This document shows positions 1 through 9,179 of a DNA stretch of 64,000 nt, piece by piece. The notes under the pieces are model-generated. The model did not search any database, had not been told where the DNA came from, and was given only the letters and a program-made list of their open reading frames with translations. The translations under genes were made by a program, and so were the position numbers. Origin of the DNA: Phaeoceros laevis (lineage: Eukaryota > Anthocerotophyta > Anthocerotopsida > Notothyladales); contig JBNGIQ010009451.1 in assembly GCA_049999765.1 (NCBI GenBank), forward strand, positions 128,921 through 192,920. The letters are read 5' to 3'. Position 1 is the stretch's first letter. Every line of letters starts with the position of its first letter.

Positions 1-114
1 CCACCAACGGCTCCTATTGCCCAACCCTCTCGCGTTTGGACCGTTCCAGAATTGGTCCAGTTACTCGAACAAGAAACGAGAATTTTAGAAGGAAACGCCA
101 TCAATAGTGTGTGA
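1..114 (+). other. Possible 3' end of a coding frame cut by the window edge
   Basis: Frame 1 is open from the first base to a TGA at 112-114, giving 37 codons rich in Pro, Leu and Glu. It has a WTVPELVQLLEQE-like stretch that could form a helix. I do not recognise the family. It may be the end of a retroelement or gene lying to the left, or chance. No splice acceptor or domain supports it. Confidence 0.2.
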
Positions 115-167
115 CCAACAGCAAGCAGGTGGTGGAACACTTTCACTTTGGCAATTTTTCTTCTCGC

Positions 168-3100
168 TCAACGTCGACCCTTACAGCTACAGGACCCTGC
201 CTCGAATCGATGCACACGGTGTGCGTCCCGCACAACGATATCCCTCTTTTCAACCCTTGACATAATCTCTGTGGAAGAGTGGCAGTCCCTGCACATCCGC
301 AGGTTTTTGGTTACCAGCAGAGGTGTGCCATTTGGAGTGTTCAAGAGACCAAACGCCAAAGCTAGCTTCTCAGCGTGCCCGCACAGTTGATCCTCCTTCT
401 CCTTCTCAGACACTGGTTTCAACACCAGCTTGGTGTCTGGTACATGGTTCCCTTCCTCTTTCAAAAGCTCAATTGTGCTCCTGACCTTGCATGAAAGGTC
501 ACCCCTTTCTTCCCCCACAACAAACGTATGCACCTTCTTGTTCACCTCAATGCCTGCCACTGCAGGTTTCTTGTTAGCTCCTGCCAACTTTCTCAACCTT
601 TCAATTCTATCTACGTCCGCCCATCTATCTGCATCTGCGTACATATTAGCCATGAGCACATATGCACCGGCATACTGACGATCCAGCTCAACAAGACTTT
701 TGAAACACCGCGTTCCCCGCTCTATATCCCCATGAGTCTTGCAGGCATTCAGCAAGGACATTAAACCAACAGCATCATTTTCACGCCCAGCTGATTTCAG
801 AACCTTCTCCGCCTCACCTAAATGGCCTGCCTGACCAAGAAGATCAACCATGCAAGTATAATGCTCAGTTGTCGGGTTGAGGCCATGCTGTTTCACCATG
901 GTATCAAAATACTGTTGACCTTTACTGACCAGCCCCGCAGTACTGCATGCTACAAGAAGGCAAGCAAATGTGGCGTCATCAGGCTGAATACCAGCCAGCA
1001 CCATCTCTTCAAAACAGGCTGTCGCCTTGTGGCCCTCATTGTTTCTACCGTAACCGTTTATCATGGCATTCCATGTTACCACATTCCTTGTGGACAGACT
1101 GTCAAACACTTTGCGTGCATATTCTAACTGGCCACATTTTGCGTACATATTTACGAGACAAGTACCCAGTACTATGTCACCTTCAAGCAGTTCTCTTTTT
1201 ACAATCCCTGAATGCAGCTGCCTGCCCTGCTGTAGAGCACCAGCACTTGCACAAGCTTTCAGGAGGCAAACATACGTAGCACTATTTGCTAAAATCAGGC
1301 CTTCCTGCTCCATACTTGCATACAATGTAAGCGCCTGGGGACCAAGCCCGTGCTCAGCATACCCATTTATCATAATGTTCCATGTTACCGCGTCCCTTGC
1401 GGACAGACTGTCAAACACTTCGCGAGCATCTTCTAACTGGCCACATTTTGCATACATGTCTACAAGGCAATTGCCTAGTACTATGTCACCTTCAAGCAGT
1501 CCTCTTTTTCCAATCCCTGCATGCAACTGCCTGCCCTGCTGTAGAGCACCGGCACTTGCACAAGCTTTCAGGAGGCAAACATATGTAACACGGTCTGCTA
1601 AAATCAGGCCTTCCTGCTCCATACCTGCATACAACGCGACCGCCAGGGGACTGAGCCCGTGCTCAGCATACCCATTTATCATGGCATTCCAGGTGGTCAC
1701 ATTCCTTGTGGCCAGACTGTCAAACACTTTGCGTGCATCTTCCAACTGGCCACATTTTGCATACAGATCTACGAGACAAGTGCCCAGTACAACGTCACAT
1801 TCTAGCAGTCCCCTTTCCACGATCCCTGAGTGCAGCTGCCTGCCCTGCTGTAGAGCACCAGCACGTGTACAAGCCTTCGGGAGGCAAGCAAACATAACAC
1901 TATCTGCTAAAATCAGGCCTTCCTGCTCCATCCTTACATATACTGCAAGCGCCTGGGGAGAGAGCCCGTGCTCAGCATATCCATTAATCATGGCAGTCCA
2001 TGTTACCACATCCCTTGTGGCCAGACTGTCGAACACTTTGCGTGCATATTCCAACTGGCCACATTTTGCATACATATTTACAAGACAAGTGCCCAGTACT
2101 GTGTTACCTTCAAGCAGTCCTCTTTTTAAGATCCCTGAGTGCAGCTGCCTACCCTGCTGTAGGGCACCAGCACTTGCACAAGCTTTCAGGAGGCAAATAT
2201 AGATATCAGTGTCTGCTAAATTCAGCCCATCCTGCTCCATCCTTGCATACAACACGAGCGCCTGGGGACCGAGCCCATGCTCAGCATACCCATTTATCAT
2301 GGCATTCCATGTTGCTGCATCCCTGGTGGACAGACTGTCAAACAGCTTGCGTGCATCTTCCAACTGGCCACATTTTGCATACATATTTACGAGGCAAGTA
2401 CCCAGTACTACGTCACCTTCAAGTAGCCCTCTTTTGACGATCCCTGAGTGCAGCTGCCGGCCCTGCTGTAGAGCACCAGCACTTGTACAAGCCTTCAGGA
2501 GGCAAGCAAACGTAAACCTGTCTGCTAAAATCAGGCCTTCCTGCTCCATACTTGCATACAATGCGAACGCCTGGGGAGTGAGCCCGTGCTCAGCATACCC
2601 ATTAATCATCGCATTCCATGTTACTGCATCCCTTGTGGATAGACTGTCAAAGACTTTGCGTGCAACTTCCAATTCCCCACATTTTGCATACATGTCCACC
2701 AGGCAGTTGCAAACAAAACAGTTGGGCTGAATGCCACTCTCCAACACATCAGCGTGCACCTGCCTGCCAGATTGCACATCTTCCGCTCTTGCACAAGCTT
2801 GCAGGGCAGCGACAAAAATGTGACTATCTGCCTCCAAACCTGAGCTGCGCATCTCGTTGTACAGTTGAATGGCCTCACTAGGTTTCCCCTGTTGAGCATG
2901 TGCAGATATAATGGAGGACCACATGAAGACATCAGGATTGGCCACCCTTGTGAACACCTCCATTGCCTCCTGTAACCGGCCTTGACATGCATACATGCGC
3001 AAGAGATGATTTCCCAAAAAAGCATTGGAATCGTGCCCAAGCTTGACAGTTAGATCATTAAGTCGACGCCCCAACACCAGATTTTTTTCAGCCCCACATC

Positions 3101-3671
3101 TCCGTATGACTCTGTACAGCAGAGAGGTGGACACACGAGTTTGTGTCTCCGCCAAGACGGTCAAAGCGTCAACTGCTCGACTTAGCTGCCCATTCTCACA
3201 AAGTTGTTTGATTGCAGTCTGACCCGTTCCATACCCTTGGCACTCTGGCACCGTCGGAGCGGCAGTAATATGATGCAACAAGGGGTTGGATGAAGGCTGA
3301 GCAGACCGTCCAACCCGCTTGTCCAAGACAGCCAGCTGCGCATCCACCCAGTCAGGCTTGTAGAAGTTGTTCAGCCATAGGGGCTCCTTGGACTCCTTGT
3401 GCCTGAAGTTGGGAGAGCGGGCGCCCTTCTTGTTCGTCCTGCAGTCCCACCACAATGTGGGATCCAAGAAATACTGCCTCGACAACAACTCTTGCCGCTC
3501 CCCTGCACTGCTACTGTCCGGTATGCGTAGCTTGGCTGCTAAGCAACTGCAGGGCACGTATGTGCGGTTTGGGTAAATCCATTGCCTCGGAAGCACATTC
3601 AAACTTCCCTCCAGCTCCAGGGTGTGAGCCTGGCCCCCAGCCGGTAGCGTCCAAAACCGTTGATGTTGCAT
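168..3671 (-). CDS. PLS-class PPR protein with E/E+ and DYW domains, variant C-terminus
   Basis: About 1167 residues, intronless, read from the ATG at 3671; the frame runs open 11 codons further, to 3704, but without an ATG. Family role: a plastid or mitochondrial RNA-binding protein whose DYW domain acts as a C-to-U editing deaminase. Order: N-terminal presequence-like region; a PDF-like motif (WWDCR, then PNFRHK and LWL, about residues 56-120); PLS repeats, including five near-identical 103-residue units; E/E+; DYW. The deaminase signature is present as CGHAEKL with a downstream CRDCH, and the terminal RFEAGSCSC is intact. The protein then ends KGRR instead of G-D-Y-W. The last tripeptide is usually well conserved, so the end may be altered. 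It is convergent with nothing and faces the same way as the next three PPR genes. Confidence 0.88.
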   Translation of the reverse strand: MQHQRFWTLPAGGQAHTLELEGSLNVLPRQWIYPNRTYVPCSCLAAKLRIPDSSSAGERQELLSRQYFLDPTLWWDCRTNKKGARSPNFRHKESKEPLWLNNFYKPDWVDAQLAVLDKRVGRSAQPSSNPLLHHITAAPTVPECQGYGTGQTAIKQLCENGQLSRAVDALTVLAETQTRVSTSLLYRVIRRCGAEKNLVLGRRLNDLTVKLGHDSNAFLGNHLLRMYACQGRLQEAMEVFTRVANPDVFMWSSIISAHAQQGKPSEAIQLYNEMRSSGLEADSHIFVAALQACARAEDVQSGRQVHADVLESGIQPNCFVCNCLVDMYAKCGELEVARKVFDSLSTRDAVTWNAMINGYAEHGLTPQAFALYASMEQEGLILADRFTFACLLKACTSAGALQQGRQLHSGIVKRGLLEGDVVLGTCLVNMYAKCGQLEDARKLFDSLSTRDAATWNAMINGYAEHGLGPQALVLYARMEQDGLNLADTDIYICLLKACASAGALQQGRQLHSGILKRGLLEGNTVLGTCLVNMYAKCGQLEYARKVFDSLATRDVVTWTAMINGYAEHGLSPQALAVYVRMEQEGLILADSVMFACLPKACTRAGALQQGRQLHSGIVERGLLECDVVLGTCLVDLYAKCGQLEDARKVFDSLATRNVTTWNAMINGYAEHGLSPLAVALYAGMEQEGLILADRVTYVCLLKACASAGALQQGRQLHAGIGKRGLLEGDIVLGNCLVDMYAKCGQLEDAREVFDSLSARDAVTWNIMINGYAEHGLGPQALTLYASMEQEGLILANSATYVCLLKACASAGALQQGRQLHSGIVKRELLEGDIVLGTCLVNMYAKCGQLEYARKVFDSLSTRNVVTWNAMINGYGRNNEGHKATACFEEMVLAGIQPDDATFACLLVACSTAGLVSKGQQYFDTMVKQHGLNPTTEHYTCMVDLLGQAGHLGEAEKVLKSAGRENDAVGLMSLLNACKTHGDIERGTRCFKSLVELDRQYAGAYVLMANMYADADRWADVDRIERLRKLAGANKKPAVAGIEVNKKVHTFVVGEERGDLSCKVRSTIELLKEEGNHVPDTKLVLKPVSEKEKEDQLCGHAEKLALAFGLLNTPNGTPLLVTKNLRMCRDCHSSTEIMSRVEKRDIVVRDAHRVHRFEAGSCSCKGRR
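1037..2581 (-). repeat. Five tandem 309-bp coding units inside the first PPR gene
   Basis: The segment that reads GCCCGTGCTCAGCAT on the plus strand recurs at 1346, 1655, 1964, 2273 (one mismatch) and 2582, an exact 309-bp spacing. Each unit encodes 103 residues, one PLS triplet with KAC.SAGALQQGRQLHSGI and LVNMYAKCGQLEDARK cores. The similarity holds at silent sites too, which indicates recent unit duplication or gene conversion rather than old repeats. Confidence 0.9.
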
Positions 3672-5502
3672 CCCGTTGGTAGTGCGCAATGCTATGTGGA
3701 TCAATTGCAGGCTTTTTCAGCAGTCCGAGCAGTGGCCTGCCTCTCCCAATCCTCTTCCTTGCTTTGCGTGCCCATTGCCAGCTCTGAGTAGGCAGGCACC
3801 TCATCCCTCCCTAGTGCATGCGCTGGGCAGGATGCGTCCTGCCTCCCTTCCTCCCAATCTCCGCTTGCGCCCGCGCAGCTCCCCCCAATGTGGCCTGCCC
3901 CTCCTAGTCCCCCTACCTCCCTCGCGAGCATCGCCCCACCAATCGCCCTCCCTCCCTCGCGCGCAAGAGGGAGAGAGATTGAAGTTTTGATTGGGATACA
4001 GCAATATGATAGAGTAAAAAACAGCTACGATGTTGACAGGTCGGTGACTTCCCGCACTTCGGTAGTGCACCCACAAAAAACACATGCATCCATGCATGTT
4101 GTATAACTACTTCTGCATGTATAGATAGATAGATTTGTTTATAGTGTTTACTGGGTGCTAGCCCACGCCCCACTGGATAGTTTTCCCTTCCAGTCTGTTG
4201 TGCATCTGCAACCCTGCCTGTCTCTGTGAGGGTGTCACAAGCATTGAGCACACTGACAAGGGTTTCAGCACTATAGCTTTCATCTTCTTCTGGAAATGAA
4301 AAGTGCCCTGTTTCCTGCTCCTGCTGATGATTGTAGAATCTAAAACAGTCTCAAAGTCTAAGAGCCTCAGGCCCTTGCCCAAGAAGGGACCGTTCGCTGT
4401 GAGAACATCTGAAATATGTGCGCATCCTCAAGACTCCCCCCTTTCATTAGTATCAACAACTCACCTTTTCTACAATCTGCAAAGACAAAGTGGAAGGTGT
4501 TGCCGCCTGGTCTGCGGGTAAAAGTCTGAACCTGGAGGTCGCATGCTGGATGGTGCAGTCTGCTGGGAGCCAACCTGATCAGGTCCAGTATGTGATTCAT
4601 AGACTGCAAGAAAAGGGTCCATAGCTTCTCCACCACCACATGTCAATTCAATAGTCGAGTCGCCCCATACCAGCTTGTCTGGAAGAGAAAAAGGGGGCGG
4701 TTAATATCTGCAACACAATTGCAGTTGAATATGCATGAGTAGGCCAGCAAGCAGATCAGAGCATGCCCTGCAGGGTACTTGTTACCTCTTCAAAGAAGAA
4801 TTCTTTCTGTATTCCTATAGCGCTAAGCGTATCCAATCAGATACACTGCCGCTGTTTCGTGTGTACCTAGGTTCAGATTCCGAGCGCTCACGTCTAACGT
4901 AAACCCTTCTAGGTGCTGCAGCAAGAAAACAATTTGTAAGCCTCGATTCCTGATGAGGTCAATGCAACGTCACCTAAACTCTTTACCAGATAGTAACGGA
5001 GTCTTTACCACCAATAGTAGGGACCATAGTACCATGGACGATGATAGGAAGCATGAGGAAATCAAACCTCGGAAACATGGCTTTCGGCCCTAAAGCCGAT
5101 CAATATCAACAGCATGTGTCTCCCCTTTCGTGCCTTCAGTGCTTAGCTTGTTATTTGGTGCCGTGTACGGTAGTAAAATCCATGCTCGCTTCCACCAGCT
5201 GTGCAACTGCTAAAAAGTCAGATAGAGGCAATCAAAACTTGATTGAACCTGTAATGGGACTACAAGCAAAGATTCCAGAAGATCAAACAGTCGATCGCTC
5301 ACTGGCCAATCCTTGTGTGGAGCACAATCTTTGTTTGTGATCTGGTGGCAAGCCAGAATGGACAAAGAAGAGTACCTAATGCATCAATGCAGCTCAACTC
5401 CTCCTTTCTTCAGTCTTGATGATTCAGTGGTTTACTGTGGCAACAGGACGCGGTGTTTACAAGGGCGCCGAGCCCTAGCGGACATACCTGCGCGTGAGGC
5501 AC
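3672..5502. other. Intergenic region with no supported gene
   Basis: This lies between the 5' side of the first PPR gene and the 3' side of the second. It includes a pyrimidine-rich stretch (about 3720-3970) and a short TAGA run near 4120. Near 5178-5240 there is one copy of a diverged repeat also found twice at 8650-8930, downstream of the same PPR gene family's neighbour. The short open frames here have no recognisable domain. Confidence 0.5.
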
Positions 5503-7947
5503 TTATCCTTCAGTAGGCGCTAGCTGTTCCAGCCTTGCGAACGTATTGTCCCTCTCAGGATGCATCTTGTCGCCAACAACAAACAAGTGCACCACCCCAC
5601 CCATGTCAGTCCACCAGCTCTGCCCAGGCCTCTTCCATGCCCCTACTTTATTTCTCCTAGACTGCATGTCCTTCGCTGCCTCCCACATCTTTGCGCTTGC
5701 ATAAATATTGTACATCATCACGTAGGATGCAGAATTTTTTTCATCCACGCTCACAGCAGCCTCAAAAGCCTGTTGCCCAATCTCGACGTTCTTCCACTTC
5801 AAACAAGCGCCTAAAAGAGTAAGCCACACTACATCATTAGCTGGGAAAGGCATGGTTTTGACCATCTGCAGCGCATCGTCCAGATATCCTGCACGCCCCA
5901 GAAGATCCATCATGCATGTGAAGTGCTCCAGAGTTGGACTGATGCCATAATCTGTCGTCATCGCCTCAAAGCACTCTCGGCCTTCGTCCACTAGACCCAC
6001 ATGACTGCACACGGTCAGCACACTAAGAAAGGTGATGCCATCAGGCTGTATCCCTTCCCCTCTCATCCTGTCAAATAAGTCAAACACAAGATGACTATAT
6101 CCCTGGTGAGCATATCCACTAATCAGTGCACCCCAAGTCTGAACGCTTCTTTCAGGCAGTGAATCAAAAACCCGCTGTGACTCAAACATGCTCCCACACT
6201 TTGCATACATATTAACCAGTGCTGCCCCAACACCCACATCAGCTTGCATTCCTCGTTTCTCGATCTCTGCATGAAGCTGCTCTCCCAGTGGAAGAGCTGC
6301 TACACCTGCACATGCCTGCAGCAGGCATACGTATGTAACAGAATTCGGAAAGCTGAAGCCTTCGAGTTGCATACTGCTGTAAAGACTAAGAGCCTCCTGA
6401 CCCATACCTTGCTGGACATAACCTGCAATCATTGTGGTCCATGTGACAACATCCTTGGCTGGAAGTAAGTCAAACACACTGCGAGCATCCTCTAAGCTAC
6501 CGCACTTGGCATACATGTTAACCAAGCTGCAGGCAAGAACAATATCATCTCGCAGCCCTTTCTCTTCAATTTCAGCATGGATCTGCTTTCCGCAAAGAAG
6601 AGCTCCTACACCTACACTTGCACATGCCTGCAGCAGGCATGTATAGGTAACAGAATCTGGATGGTTCAGGCCCTCCAGCTGCATCCTTCTGTAAAGCCTA
6701 AAGGCTTCCTGACCCATCCCCAGCTGGGCATACCCTGCAAGAATCGCATTGCATGCTATAAGATTCCTTGCTGGAAGCTTGTCAAACACTCTACGGGCAT
6801 CTGCTAAGCTCCCGCACTTTGCATACATGTTCACCAAGCTGCCACCAAGAACCGCATCCTCTTGTAGCCCTTGTTCTTTGATCTGCGTGTGCAACTGCTT
6901 TCCCTCGTGAAGGGCTCCTACACCTACACTGGCACATGCTTGCAGCAGGCAGACATACGTAACAGAATTCGGAGCAGTGAGGCCCTCGAGTTGCATGCTC
7001 CTATAAACACGAAGGGCCTCCTGAAACATCCCCTGCTGGGAATAACCTGCAATCATCGCGGTCCATATTACAACATTCCTGACTGGAAGTCCGTCAAACA
7101 CTCTCCGGGCATCCCCTAAGCTTTTGCACTTCGCGTACATATCGACGAGGCCGTTCATGACAAAAACATCTGGCTTTTCTGGGCTTGCAAGAATGTGTGC
7201 ATGCACCTGCTTGCCGGCAACTAAATCTCCCGCAGCCGCACACGCTTTCAAAACTGCTAAGTAGATACGGTTGTCGGGCTCGATTGCGGTTGACTCACGC
7301 ATCCGTCGGTACAGTCGTATGGCCTCGGCAGCCTCGCCCTGTCTAGCATAGGCGAAGATGATGGTAGCCCAGTTGTAGGCGTCCGGAGTAGAGACTTTAG
7401 TAAAGACTCGCATTGCTTCCTCCAGCCTCCCATGCGAAGCGTACAGACCGATGAAGTGGGTGGCTAGAAATGCATCTCCTTCATATCCACTTTCGACACT
7501 CAGAGCATGGACGCGCCTGCCCAAAGCCAGATCCTTGTTCGAGATGCACGACTTGAGGACGCGGTAGAACAGATTGTTGTGTATATGGCGTCTTTGCTCC
7601 ACTAGTTTGCTTAACGCATCCACAGCGTCAGAAATCCGTCCTTCCTCACATAGTTTCCTGCAGCTTTTCAGCACCAAACGGCCCTCACGTGCCATAAACT
7701 CTCCCTGCCCTTGAATTGAGGTTGACACAGACGCGGGAGTCTTCTTCCTCCCGGCATTCCACCTGGCTAGCTGCCATTGCAGCGAAGGAGGCTTGTGTGT
7801 GTTGTCGAGCGACAGGGCGATCTCCGACTTCTTGTGCTTCAGATCAGGATGCTGGGTAGTGGGCTGGCTCCGTCTGTTGTCCCACCAGTCGGCAGGACCT
7901 GCGAAATGCTTTTTCCATAGAATCTCCTGCAGCTCGTTTGGAGACAT
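5503..7947 (-). CDS. PLS-class PPR protein ending in E+, DYW domain lost
   Basis: About 814 residues from the ATG at 7947. The frame is open to 8010 and that extra part resembles the paralog at 25.8 kb. It carries a PDF-like motif (LWKKHF then WWDNR and a weakened HPDLKHK), about six PLS triplets with YAKCGSLEDARR-type cores, E and E+ (the conserved PGQSWW step is present), and then stops within the sequence EQLAPTEG. The 9.2-kb paralog reads on through KEGYVPHLH into a full DYW domain. Here the tyrosine codon after GAAGG is TAA. No DYW remnant is readable after the stop. Such a protein could bind RNA but would need a DYW partner in trans to edit. Upstream, a one-base insertion breaks the conserved N-terminal extension. 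Confidence 0.85.
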   Translation of the reverse strand: MSPNELQEILWKKHFAGPADWWDNRRSQPTTQHPDLKHKKSEIALSLDNTHKPPSLQWQLARWNAGRKKTPASVSTSIQGQGEFMAREGRLVLKSCRKLCEEGRISDAVDALSKLVEQRRHIHNNLFYRVLKSCISNKDLALGRRVHALSVESGYEGDAFLATHFIGLYASHGRLEEAMRVFTKVSTPDAYNWATIIFAYARQGEAAEAIRLYRRMRESTAIEPDNRIYLAVLKACAAAGDLVAGKQVHAHILASPEKPDVFVMNGLVDMYAKCKSLGDARRVFDGLPVRNVVIWTAMIAGYSQQGMFQEALRVYRSMQLEGLTAPNSVTYVCLLQACASVGVGALHEGKQLHTQIKEQGLQEDAVLGGSLVNMYAKCGSLADARRVFDKLPARNLIACNAILAGYAQLGMGQEAFRLYRRMQLEGLNHPDSVTYTCLLQACASVGVGALLCGKQIHAEIEEKGLRDDIVLACSLVNMYAKCGSLEDARSVFDLLPAKDVVTWTTMIAGYVQQGMGQEALSLYSSMQLEGFSFPNSVTYVCLLQACAGVAALPLGEQLHAEIEKRGMQADVGVGAALVNMYAKCGSMFESQRVFDSLPERSVQTWGALISGYAHQGYSHLVFDLFDRMRGEGIQPDGITFLSVLTVCSHVGLVDEGRECFEAMTTDYGISPTLEHFTCMMDLLGRAGYLDDALQMVKTMPFPANDVVWLTLLGACLKWKNVEIGQQAFEAAVSVDEKNSASYVMMYNIYASAKMWEAAKDMQSRRNKVGAWKRPGQSWWTDMGGVVHLFVVGDKMHPERDNTFARLEQLAPTEG

Positions 7948-8649
7948 TCTATCCTGTTCACAGGCTGCTGGCAGCGTTCCTGCTAGATGGCTCAGGGGCT
8001 CGAAACCCACCAGCCTCAGGTCCTAATCCTTCGACGCGCCGCCTCACTGCGGGTATTGGTGGCAAGCAAGTACCCTCGTCAGTTTGAAATCCAGTCCACC
8101 GGTCATCAGTCGACCAGGACCTTCACGAGGTGGCTGCATCATCAATCTTCATGTCTTTCCGGCCTGTAGAAATAGTTCAATCCCCTGAAGCGGTTGCAGA
8201 AAAATGCAGTAGGGCCCCTCCACACCTATGCATGACCTGCACCTGCATACAAGCTACCATCCCTGTCCTGTTCTCTTGACACGCACAACCTCTTCGCAGG
8301 AGGCTCGAGCTGCATTCAAGAAGCAGTCACTGCCGAAAGCGCACAGAAAGTTGGCAACAATTCTTAACCACCCATGACGGTCTGACCACGGGTGAACTGT
8401 TAGCATCACTTATTCAGCCACAGTGAAGCAACCATAGTACTCGACACAGACTCCAAGATTCGAGGTTGCATGAGGTTTCCTTCGTCACTGCATTTGGAGT
8501 TCTTCATGGCTCCTGCAGGCCCCTTGCCCTGCCATTTGGACGATGGTTAGATGAGGACACTAGCGAGAGACTCCAAACGGAAGTATACCTGACAAACGTC
8601 TCTCCAAGGCTGGTTTTGCGTCCTACAATCAAGGGCTTTCACGTTTGTT

Positions 8650-8960
8650 CTCTAAACAGTAATCAAGATGCACGCTTCCTTTCACCAACTGCGGTAACTC
8701 CTCGAAGAAAGTGGCAATTAGAGCTACTTCGTAAGCAGATAGAACCTGAAATTAGGAACGTCAAACATACCGCATATTATCGTCCACCGGCCAGTACTTG
8801 GGGATGCATTACTGTCGTTGCCAAATTGCACCGAGCGAAACACCTTTCAGCATAAGCGCACATGCTTCATTCCAAAAGCTGATGGCAACTGCTCAAAGAA
8901 CGACAGAGGCAATTAGGACTCCCTTGAAGCAGACCTAACGAAGGACGCTAGCAACGTTCC
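8650..8960. repeat. Diverged repeat, two copies here and one near 5178
   Basis: Three places share the order TGCTTC..CCAA/CC, GCTG..GCAACT, CAAAGAA, then AGAGGCAATTA/CAA: near 8665-8725, 8862-8920 and 5178-5240. Each lies 3' of a member of the same PPR gene family on the minus strand, so this may be ancestral 3' flank or a small mobile repeat that arrived before duplication. The alignment was made by eye and the copies are strongly diverged. Confidence 0.4.
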
Positions 8961-9179
8961 AGAACAGCAGACATACCGCACATTATCATTCACTGACTAG
9001 CAATGAATCATACTTGTTCCTGATGACCTGGTTCCAAGCTACATAGCACTGATGAGAAGAGAAGAGCGCTCATATCCTTCTCTCTTCGTTCTTAGCGATT
9101 TAGTGACCAACACGGAAGCGGTTGGATCCACTATTTACCAGAGCGCAATGCCATCGTGGACATTCCTGCTAGACGTTAT

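Noticed and set aside
1063-2202. 379-codon open frame on the plus strand
   Set aside because: It lies antisense to the five 309-bp PPR units and is repetitive with the same period. It is a shadow of the PPR gene.
1037-2581. CRISPR-like regular repeat array
   Set aside because: The regular spacing is the PPR triplet in a coding frame of a plant nuclear gene. There are no short repeats with unique spacers.
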